Origin: Micromonospora sediminimaris
GTDB taxonomy: Bacteria; Actinomycetota; Actinomycetes; Mycobacteriales; Micromonosporaceae
Assembly: GCA_900112325.1 (NCBI GenBank)
Contig: FOLJ01000014.1
Span: forward strand, 155,778 to 219,777
Length of the DNA: 64,000 nt
Reading direction: 5' to 3'
Shown here piece by piece: positions 40,482 to 47,592 of the stretch (position 1 is the first letter of the stretch; every line of letters begins with the position of its first letter). The notes below the pieces were generated by a model. It searched no databases, was not told the origin of the DNA, and saw nothing but the letters and a program-made list of their open reading frames with translations. The translations under genes were made by a program, and so were the position numbers.

Positions 40482-43382
40482 TCAGCCGTTGGGGAACAAC
40501 TTCCCGTAGTCGGCGTAGGCCATGGCGACGTCCGCCTGGGCCCAGAAGCGGTGGTAACGGAACTCGGGCTCCGGCCCACCATCGAGGTACGCCTGCACCT
40601 TCGGCCACGCCGGGTCGTCCTTGTAGAACGACCGGATGTCGAGGAAGCTCTTCCCCGGCGCGATGGCGTCACCGTTGGGCATCTCACCGGTCCAGCCCGG
40701 CGGGATGTACAGGCCCTGCCCGGTGGAGGCGTCGTAGACGTCGTCGAAGCGCTCGTAGTCGCCACGCTTCTCCACCGTCGAGACACCCTGGTCGTCGGTG
40801 TGCGCGTGCAGCGCGTCCAGCAGCCCCTTGGCGGTTTCCTTCGCCTCGGTGTCGCCCGACTTCGCCGCGTACGCGATGAGGGTGCGGGCGTAGGCGGCGG
40901 CGACGCCGACGTCCTGGCCCCGGACCGTCACCTCGACGTGCAGGTTGTTGTTCGGCTGCGGGTTGTCCGGGTTCCAGTTGTTGGGCTGGCCGGTCCACTC
41001 CATGTCCGACGGGATGGACCAGTCCTCACCCAGCGTGGTGTGCTCGATCGCCCACGGAACCCACTTGTCCAGCAGCGCCTTGGCCTGGGCGTTGCCGCTG
41101 ACCAGGTACAGCTCGGCGATGCGCTGCATCGACCAGGCCTGCATGCCGAACCACCGGTTCGACGGCGGGTCGTTGTAAACCGGGTCCTCGTCGTAGAACA
41201 TGCCGTAGAAGGTGGCCGTGCCGGCCGGCGGCTGGCCGTAGTGCCCGCCCCAGCTGTTGGTCGCGCCACCGGCGATGCCGCCCTCGGCCGACTGGAGCCA
41301 GGTGTAGAGCTCCAACTGCCGTTCGAGGCTGTTGGTCCAGTCCGCCGCCGCGTTCGGCGAGCGCGGCTTGAGCTCGTCGACGTTTGTCAGCGCCCAGGCC
41401 GCGAACGGGTTCTGGTAGCCGAAGTGGCTGTGGCTGGAGCCGATCCGCCAGGACCAGTTCTGGCTGGTCTCGTACGCGCCGCCCCAGGCGTAGTACCAGG
41501 AGAGCAGGTAGTGGGCGGAGTCGCGGCCGGAGCCGGCCGGGCAGGTGCTGGCCCCGACGCAGTTGCCGATCCGCTTGAAGTACTTGTCGAACAGGGCGTA
41601 CCGCAGGTAGTCACCCATCTTGGCGGCCTTGGCCACGGTGGCCGCGACGTCGGCCTCCTTGTTCTGCTCCTTGGCCCAGGTCAGCGCCCAGTACGCGGCC
41701 TGCACGGCGCGCGCGTCGGCGTCCGGAGCGTTTGTGTACTTCCACTGCTTGGCGGGGGCCTGCGACTCCTTGATGAACAGGTCCAGGTAGCCGTACTGAC
41801 CGCCGTGGGCGAAGGTGTCGCAGGACGGCTGCGGCACGGTCTCCCACACCGACTCCTGGGTGCCCCGCTGGAAGGTGTTGATGTACGCGGGGCGGGTGGT
41901 GCCGTCGCCGCAGCGGCCGTAGCCGTAGACGTTGTCGACGTCCAGCAGCCAGTGCATGCCGTAGACGGAGCCGGTGTTGTAGGTCGACCGGAGCTCCGCG
42001 CGCAGCGGGTCCTGGCCGACCGGCACGTTCGAGTCCAGCTGCGACGGGTACTGGCTGGGCAGGTCGTGCTCGGCGGCGTAGGTGGCGTCACCGGCGGAGC
42101 CGGCGGTCGGCTGGTCGGCGTCGGACGGGATGATGTACCGCTCCATCACCGTCCAGGCGTCGTTGAACGGCTCCCAGTTCTGGGTCACCCGACCGTAGTA
42201 GGCCTCCAGCCACAGCCAGAAGCTGAACGCCTCGGAGGTGGTCTCGTGGCCGTGGTCCGGCGCCTCGACGATGAGCGTCTCGATGGAGTGGTACGGCACG
42301 CCCTCCGGGCTGAAGTAGCCCGCGTTCTTGATCTTGTTGTACTGGGTGAGGAAGCGCTGCACGTACTCGTCGTCCCCGCCGGGCACATCATTGTCGATCT
42401 CGGTGACGGTGACCGTCGCCGGGGTGTGGCCGGTGGCCGAGGCGGTGACGGTGGCGGTGCCGCCGACGGTGTCCTCGTCCTCCGCCGCCCGGACGGTCAC
42501 GTCGACGCCGGTGTTCCAGTTCGACGTGGTCAGCGTCGCCGAGGTCGGCGTGACGGTGACGTCCGTGTCGCCGGTACGCGCCAGGCTCACCGCGACGTTC
42601 GCGGAGGGCGCCCGGCTCAACTTGAGGTTGAACGTCGAGCTGCCGCCCTCGGGGACGGTCACCGCGGTCGGCGTGGCGACCACGGCCGGCGAGGTGGAGG
42701 CGGCGACGGTGAACGACCGCTCGGCGATCGCGGACAGACCGCTGTTGTCGTACGCCCGGGCCTGAACCGTGTAGTCACCGGCCGGCAGGCTCTCCAGGGT
42801 GTACGCGTACGGCGCGCTGGTGTCGGTGTTGACCAGCAGCCCGTTGCGGTAGAACTCGACCCGGGCGACGGTGCCGTCGGGGTCGCTGGCGGTGGCGGTC
42901 AGCGGCACGGTCGCCGGGGCCGTGAACGGGCCGGCGGGCACCGACAGGCTGACCGTCGGGGGTTGCTGCGCCGTGCCACCGCAGGTGACCCCGTTGACCG
43001 AGAACGAGGTCGGCTTCGCGTTGGTGCCGGAGTAGGAGCCGTTGAAGCCGATGCTGGTGCTGCCGCCGGCCGGGATGTTGCCGTTCCAGGACTCGTTGAC
43101 GGCGGTGACCTCGTTGCCGCTCTGGCTCCACCGGGCCGACCAGCCCTGGGTGACCCGTTGGTTGCCGGGGAAGGCGAACTTCAGGGTCCATCCGTTGATC
43201 GCGTCACCGGTGTTCCTGATGGTGACGTTGGCGGTGAAGCCGTTGCTCCAGTCATTTGTCGTATAAACCACGTCGCAGGCCGGTGCGGCCTGTGCGGCGG
43301 CGGCGGGGACTGTCGCCCCACCGATCGCCAGCGCCGCGGCGGCGAGCCACGCCAGGCGCCGGCGTCTAGCCAGGTTTCTCAT
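40482..43382 (-). CDS. Secreted GH48 reducing-end cellobiohydrolase with CBM2
   Basis: This 966-residue modular cellulase has, in order: a Sec signal peptide (MRNLARRRRLAWLAAAALAI, ending near AQA at 32); a family 2 carbohydrate-binding module (about 33-135, CDVVYTTNDWSNGFTANV to GVTCGG, with the paired Cys); an Ig-like domain (about 140-225); a Calx-beta-like domain (about 230-325); and a full GH48 catalytic domain (about 330-966), including the acid-bearing segment HGHETTSEAFSFWLWLEAYYG. GH48 enzymes cut cellulose processively from reducing ends. ATG 43382 follows GAGGAGAC and begins the signal peptide; a longer frame upstream is rejected. CebR-type boxes lie 253 nt and more upstream. It is divergent from a GH1 beta-glucosidase, giving a complete cellulose-to-glucose route. 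Confidence 0.95.
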   Translation of the reverse strand: MRNLARRRRLAWLAAAALAIGGATVPAAAAQAAPACDVVYTTNDWSNGFTANVTIRNTGDAINGWTLKFAFPGNQRVTQGWSARWSQSGNEVTAVNESWNGNIPAGGSTSIGFNGSYSGTNAKPTSFSVNGVTCGGTAQQPPTVSLSVPAGPFTAPATVPLTATASDPDGTVARVEFYRNGLLVNTDTSAPYAYTLESLPAGDYTVQARAYDNSGLSAIAERSFTVAASTSPAVVATPTAVTVPEGGSSTFNLKLSRAPSANVAVSLARTGDTDVTVTPTSATLTTSNWNTGVDVTVRAAEDEDTVGGTATVTASATGHTPATVTVTEIDNDVPGGDDEYVQRFLTQYNKIKNAGYFSPEGVPYHSIETLIVEAPDHGHETTSEAFSFWLWLEAYYGRVTQNWEPFNDAWTVMERYIIPSDADQPTAGSAGDATYAAEHDLPSQYPSQLDSNVPVGQDPLRAELRSTYNTGSVYGMHWLLDVDNVYGYGRCGDGTTRPAYINTFQRGTQESVWETVPQPSCDTFAHGGQYGYLDLFIKESQAPAKQWKYTNAPDADARAVQAAYWALTWAKEQNKEADVAATVAKAAKMGDYLRYALFDKYFKRIGNCVGASTCPAGSGRDSAHYLLSWYYAWGGAYETSQNWSWRIGSSHSHFGYQNPFAAWALTNVDELKPRSPNAAADWTNSLERQLELYTWLQSAEGGIAGGATNSWGGHYGQPPAGTATFYGMFYDEDPVYNDPPSNRWFGMQAWSMQRIAELYLVSGNAQAKALLDKWVPWAIEHTTLGEDWSIPSDMEWTGQPNNWNPDNPQPNNNLHVEVTVRGQDVGVAAAYARTLIAYAAKSGDTEAKETAKGLLDALHAHTDDQGVSTVEKRGDYERFDDVYDASTGQGLYIPPGWTGEMPNGDAIAPGKSFLDIRSFYKDDPAWPKVQAYLDGGPEPEFRYHRFWAQADVAMAYADYGKLFPNG

Positions 43383-43634
43383 CTGCGCGGTGTCTCCTCG
43401 GACCAGGCCGGTGGCGGTGGCGCACCGGCGGTGGCGCCTCGGGGACGACGGGTCCGCCGAGGTGCCAGTGGATGGTGGTCGCTGCGGCCCGGGTCGGGCC
43501 AGCGCGGCGGGGCGCCGTATGGGACGGCAGCTGCTCCCGCTGCTAGCAGGACGCCGTACCGGACGAGCCGGAAGCCCTCGGCGACCCGCGCTCACGCGTA
43601 ACTTGGCTCCGCGCGGTCGATCGACAGTGTGCCA

Positions 43635-43648
43635 TGGAAGCGCTCCCA
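43635..43648. promoter_or_regulatory. CebR/CelR-type operator 1
   Basis: TGGAAGCGCTCCCA differs at one base from the consensus TGGGAGCGCTCCCA bound by the LacI-family cellulose repressors CebR and CelR. It lies 253 nt upstream of the GH48 start, in a gene-free divergent region of 966 nt (43383-44348). If it regulates GH48, that mRNA has a long leader. Confidence 0.85.
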
Positions 43649-43746
43649 ACACCAGCAAGGGAACTTCCGGAAACACCGACTTGTTTCGATCTCATTTTGG
43701 GGCTTTCACAAAGCCGTGACGGGCGTTACAGTCGCAACAACGTCGA

Positions 43747-43760
43747 TGGGAGCGCTTCCA
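43747..43760. promoter_or_regulatory. CebR/CelR-type operator 2
   Basis: TGGGAGCGCTTCCA is one mismatch from consensus and is embedded in a longer dyad (43743-43764, arms TCGATGG/CCATCGA). It lies 112 nt from operator 1, close to a whole number of helical turns, so looping is possible. An unrelated hairpin GGCTTT-CAC-AAAGCC sits between them at 43701-43715, in the AT-richest part of the gap. Confidence 0.85.
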
Positions 43761-44298
43761 TCGACAGAGTTCCACCCGGAATATCGCTCGGGGTCGTGCC
43801 CACGGCTCCGGGGAACAGACCACAGGCCGACGGCGGGCCAGCCCGGACACCGCCGTCAGCCGTCACCCCACCACAGTGGAGGGAGGTGGATCCTCAGCCA
43901 CTCGCGTGGCCCGGCTCCCGCGCGACACGCACAACTGGGACGCCAATCCGAACGTGCGTGTACCGCAACACGGTGGGGACGGGGGTTGCCCTCCCCCGTC
44001 CCCACACTAAACCCCCGTTCACGATGGGAAAAGAGGCCGACGGGTCAGACGCGCACCACCCGCGCGCCCCGCACGGCAGTCGACCCGCCCGCCGACCGCC
44101 ATCCGCGACGCCCCGCCGACCGCCCGGGCGCGCACAAAGGTCCGCCCGCGGTACTCGGCGCACCCGGTCCCGCTCGCACCAACTGCCCGACCGGCACTGC
44201 GCCCTTCCCCACCCCACGTCATCCCGCCACCGAGGTCGTCCGCCCCACCCCTCGTGACGACTCGACCCGGCGGGGACCGCCTACCCTCTACCCTTTGT

Positions 44299-44312
44299 TG
44301 GGAGCGCTCCCG
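44299..44312. promoter_or_regulatory. CebR/CelR-type operator 3
   Basis: TGGGAGCGCTCCCG matches 13 of 14 consensus bases and lies 36 nt before the GH1 start codon, the usual repressor position. Nothing gene-like is supported between 43761 and 44298. Confidence 0.88.
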
Positions 44313-44348
44313 GGCTCAGGCGGTCGTCCCCATCCACGAGGAGAACCC

Positions 44349-45842
44349 ATGTCGATACTCACCAGGCGGCACCTGCTGCGCCGCGCGGCGCTCTCCGCCA
44401 CCGCCGCCACCCCGGTCAGCGCCGTCCTCGGCAGCACCGCCGCGGCCACCACGGCCACCGGTCTCGCCGGCTGCCAGCCCGGCGACCCGGCCGACGAGAC
44501 GGCCACCGCGTCGAGCCCGAGCACCCGGCGGTCCTTCCCGCCCGACTTCGGTTGGGGCGCCGCGACCTCCGCGTACCAGATCGAGGGCGCCGCCAAGGAG
44601 GACGGCCGCGGCGAATCGATCTGGGACACGTTCAGCCGGGCGCCGGGACGCACCCGCAACGGCGACACCGGCGACGTGGCCGCCGACCACTACCAACGCT
44701 ATGCCGAAGACCTCGATCTGATGCGCGACCTGGGGCTGCGCAGCTACCGGTTCTCCATCTCCTGGCCGCGCATCCAGCCCGACGGAACCGGCGCCGCCAA
44801 CCAACGCGGCCTCGATTTCTACCGTCGTCTCGTCGACGGTCTGCACGAACGCGGGATCGCCCCGATGGCCACGCTGTTCCACTGGGACCTGCCGCAGAGC
44901 CTGCAGGACACCGGCGGCTGGGAGTCCCGCGACGTCGCCCAGCGCTTCGCCGACTACGCCGGCATCGTCTTCGACGCCCTCGGCGACCGGGTACCGGTCT
45001 GGCTGACCATCAACGAGCCGAAGACCGTGGTGCAGAACGGCTACCTCTTCGGCCATCACGCCCCCGGCCGGCAGGACCCCGACGCGGCGTACCTGGTCGC
45101 CCACCACCTCCAACTCGCCCACGGCCTCGCCGTCCGCGCCCTGCGCGCCACCGGCGGAAAGAGCCGCATCGGCCCCGCCTTCAACCTGCACCCCTGCTAC
45201 CCCGCGGACGACTCGACCGCCGCCGCGGAGGCCGCCCGCCTCTACGACGGCTACGAGAACCGCCTCTACCTCGACTCCGCGTTGACCGGCAGCTACCCGG
45301 CCGACGTGCTGGCCGATCTCGGACCCGACAGCCGGATGGTCCGCGCCATCCGCGACGGTGACCTGGAGATCATCTCCACCCCGATCGACCTGCTCGCGGT
45401 GCAGTACTACACCCCGATCTACGTCACCGCGTCCGGCGGCACGGTACGCCGCTGGCCCACCTCCGAGGCGGACTGGCAGCAGATCTACCCCGAGGGGATG
45501 TACGACGTCCTGACCCGGGTCACCCGCGACTACGGGCCGATCCCCCTCACCGTCACCGAGAACGGCCTGCCCACCCCGGACGAACTCAGCGCCGACGGCA
45601 CCGTCGACGACGACGGCCGCGTCACCTTCCTCCGCGACCACCTGACCGCCGCACATCGGGCGATCGCCGAAGGCGTGCCGCTGGAGAGCTTCCACGTCTG
45701 GTCCCTGCTCGACAACTTCGAATGGGCCGAGGGCTACGAGCAGCGCTGGGGGCTGATCTACGTCGACTACCCCACCCAGCGACGGGTGTTCAAGCGCAGC
45801 GCCCACTGGTACCGCCAGGTCATCGCGGACAACGCGGTCTGA
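44349..45842 (+). CDS. Tat-exported GH1 beta-glucosidase, probable lipoprotein
   Basis: This is a 497-residue family 1 glycosidase. The N-terminus MSILTRRHLLRRAALSATA is a twin-arginine signal (TRRHLL), followed by a lipobox LAGC at about residue 41-44, so the enzyme is probably Tat-exported and lipid-anchored. The catalytic domain opens with FPPDFGWGAATSAYQIEGA. Glu223 in TINEP is the acid/base and Glu404 in TENG the nucleophile. It ends in the W-x-x-x-NFEWAEGYEQRWGL motif. GH1 cellobiases in actinomycetes are often cytoplasmic (BglC), so external anchoring is notable. ATG 44349 has a GAGGAG site. A CebR box directly upstream indicates induction by cello-oligosaccharides. Confidence 0.94.
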   Translation: MSILTRRHLLRRAALSATAATPVSAVLGSTAAATTATGLAGCQPGDPADETATASSPSTRRSFPPDFGWGAATSAYQIEGAAKEDGRGESIWDTFSRAPGRTRNGDTGDVAADHYQRYAEDLDLMRDLGLRSYRFSISWPRIQPDGTGAANQRGLDFYRRLVDGLHERGIAPMATLFHWDLPQSLQDTGGWESRDVAQRFADYAGIVFDALGDRVPVWLTINEPKTVVQNGYLFGHHAPGRQDPDAAYLVAHHLQLAHGLAVRALRATGGKSRIGPAFNLHPCYPADDSTAAAEAARLYDGYENRLYLDSALTGSYPADVLADLGPDSRMVRAIRDGDLEIISTPIDLLAVQYYTPIYVTASGGTVRRWPTSEADWQQIYPEGMYDVLTRVTRDYGPIPLTVTENGLPTPDELSADGTVDDDGRVTFLRDHLTAAHRAIAEGVPLESFHVWSLLDNFEWAEGYEQRWGLIYVDYPTQRRVFKRSAHWYRQVIADNAV

Positions 45843-45850
45843 CGCGTCAG

Positions 45851-45884
45851 CGCGGCGGCGGCCCGACCCGGGGCCGCCGCCGCG
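45851..45884 (+). terminator. Terminator after the GH1 gene
   Basis: A perfect 14-bp stem (CGCGGCGGCGGCCC / GGGCCGCCGCCGCG) with a 6-nt loop starts 8 nt after the stop codon. Confidence 0.8.
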
Positions 45885-45901
45885 GCACGTACGATCCCGA
45901 C

Positions 45902-47137
45902 ATGCCTGAGCACAACCGTCTGGGCCGGCCGTTCTGGGCCTTCTGGAGCGCCGCCGCGCTGGCCAATCTCGGCGACGGCATCCGGGTGGCCGCCTTCCCG
46001 CTGCTGGCCGCCGCACTCACCGACGACCCGCTGGCCGTAGGTGCGGTTGCCGCCGCGCAGTTCCTGCCGTGGCTCGTCTCCGGGATGTTCGCCGGAGCCC
46101 TCGCCGACCGCCGAGCCACCCGTACGCTGCTCGCCGCCGCCGACACCGGCCGCGTCGTGGTGCTGGCCGCGCTGGCCACCACGGTCGCCCTGGGCTGGGC
46201 CACCATCTCGCTCGTCGTCGCCGCCGCGTTCCTGCTCGGCGTCGGCGAGACCATCCGGGACACCGCCGCACAGACCGCCGTACCCAGGCTCGTCCCCGAC
46301 GCGCAGTTGGAGAAGGCCAACGGGCGGCTGGTCGCCGGGGAGATCGTCGGCAACGAGTTCGTCGGCCCACCGGTGGGCGCCCTGCTGTTCGTGCTGGGTG
46401 CGGCCATCCCGTTCGCCGTCAACGGGGCCACCCTGGCCCTGGCGGTGATGCTCGTGCTCTCGCTGCCGCTGACCCTGGCGCACCGGGCCACCGCAGCTGC
46501 CGGCGACGCCCCGCCGAGCGCCGACGGCGACGGTGCCCTGGCCGGTTTGCGCTGGCTCGTCCGCCAGCCGACGCTGCGCACCCTGGTGCTCGTCACCGCT
46601 GCCGTGGCCGCCGCGGACACCGCCTGGTTCGCGATCTTCGTGCTCTACGCCCGCGATGCCCTCGGCCTCGGCGCGTTCGGCTTCGGTCTGCTGCTGGCCA
46701 CCGGCGCCGCCGGTGGACTGATCGGCTCGTTCGCCGCCGACCGTCTCGTCGCCCGCTTCCAGCACCGGTCCGTGTTGACCTGGTCCATGGCCGTCACCGC
46801 CGGCGTACCGGTCCTGCTGGCCGTCGTCGGGCACCGCGCCGTCGCGGTGGTCGTGGTGGTCACCACCAGCGCCGCGTTCGCCGTGCTCAACGTCGCCGCG
46901 CTGTCGGTACGCCAACGGCTGGTGCCGGGCGGGCTGCTCGGTCGGGTCATCGCCGCCTCCCGCGTGGTCACCTACAGCTGCACCGCGCTGGGCGCGCTGG
47001 CCGGCGGTGCCCTGGCCGCCCGAGCCGGCATCGAGGCGCCGTTCCTGTTCAGCGGCGTCGTCGCCGTGGCCGCCACCGTCGCCTGGTGGGTCGCCTCCCG
47101 ACCCACCACCCCCGGCCCCGCGCCCGGCCTCCGGTAA
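45902..47137 (+). CDS. MFS transporter (drug-export type)
   Basis: This 411-residue protein has about 12 membrane helices. The N-terminal FWAFWSAAALANLGDGIRVAAFPLLAA, the loop GALADRRATRTLLAAAD (GxLaDrxxxR type, MFS signature A) and a central cytoplasmic loop (about 195-215) are all as in the MFS_3/enterobactin-exporter-like subgroup. ATG 45902 is 17 nt beyond the GH1 terminator. The substrate is unknown; an antibiotic or siderophore efflux role is possible. Confidence 0.88.
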   Translation: MPEHNRLGRPFWAFWSAAALANLGDGIRVAAFPLLAAALTDDPLAVGAVAAAQFLPWLVSGMFAGALADRRATRTLLAAADTGRVVVLAALATTVALGWATISLVVAAAFLLGVGETIRDTAAQTAVPRLVPDAQLEKANGRLVAGEIVGNEFVGPPVGALLFVLGAAIPFAVNGATLALAVMLVLSLPLTLAHRATAAAGDAPPSADGDGALAGLRWLVRQPTLRTLVLVTAAVAAADTAWFAIFVLYARDALGLGAFGFGLLLATGAAGGLIGSFAADRLVARFQHRSVLTWSMAVTAGVPVLLAVVGHRAVAVVVVVTTSAAFAVLNVAALSVRQRLVPGGLLGRVIAASRVVTYSCTALGALAGGALAARAGIEAPFLFSGVVAVAATVAWWVASRPTTPGPAPGLR

Positions 47138-47156
47138 GCGTTCGGCCGGCCGCCCA

Positions 47157-47181
47157 CTGCCCCGCCGGATCAGCGGGGCAG
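47157..47181. terminator. Bidirectional terminator containing a stop codon
   Basis: CTGCCCCGC and GCGGGGCAG form a 9-bp stem. The 7-nt loop contains the TGA stop of the minus-strand roadblock gene, and the hairpin also follows the MFS gene by 20 nt. Confidence 0.65.
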
Positions 47182-47592
47182 CGCCTGCTGAAGTTCGGCG
47201 CGCAGGGCCGGGGTCAGCATCTCCCCGGCCTGCTTGGCCAGCCGGGCCATCTCGTAGCCCACCACGCCGATGTCGGCGTCCGCCGCCGCCAGGGTGGCCA
47301 GGATCGAGCCGTCGCGTACCTGCATCACCAGGAAGTAGCCCCGGCCCATCTCCACCACGGTCTGCTTGACCACGTCCCCGTCGAACATCTGGGCGGCACC
47401 GGCGGTGATGCTCATCAGTCCCGAGGTCACCGCAGCGAGCTTGTCGGCGTGGTCCCGTGGCAGGTGGTCGGATATCGCGACCAGCAGCCCGTCGGAGGAG
47501 ACCACCACCGCGTGCGCCACCCCGGGCACCCGCTCCGCGAACGCGCTGACCAGCCAGCTCAGGTCGCGAGCCTCCTGCGACAACGTCGTCAC
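47170..47592 (-). CDS. Roadblock/LC7 domain protein (conservon CvnB-like)
   Basis: This 140-residue protein of the roadblock/LC7 fold reads LSWLVSAFAERVPGVAHAVVVSSDGLLVAISDHLPRDHADKLAAV and GRGYFLVMQVRDGSILATLA, the standard text of actinobacterial CvnB proteins. GTG 47592 overlaps the kinase stop by 4 nt (GTGA). CvnB partners usually regulate a small Ras-like GTPase (CvnD), but neither cvnC nor cvnD follows here, since the next gene downstream is a convergent transporter. Confidence 0.93.
   Translation of the reverse strand: MTTLSQEARDLSWLVSAFAERVPGVAHAVVVSSDGLLVAISDHLPRDHADKLAAVTSGLMSITAGAAQMFDGDVVKQTVVEMGRGYFLVMQVRDGSILATLAAADADIGVVGYEMARLAKQAGEMLTPALRAELQQALPR

Noticed and set aside
40395..43601. 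Very long open frame (over 1000 codons) on the plus strand opposite the GH48 gene
   Set aside because: It is the antisense of a certain cellulase gene; composition is Gly/Val/Arg-rich noise caused by high GC.
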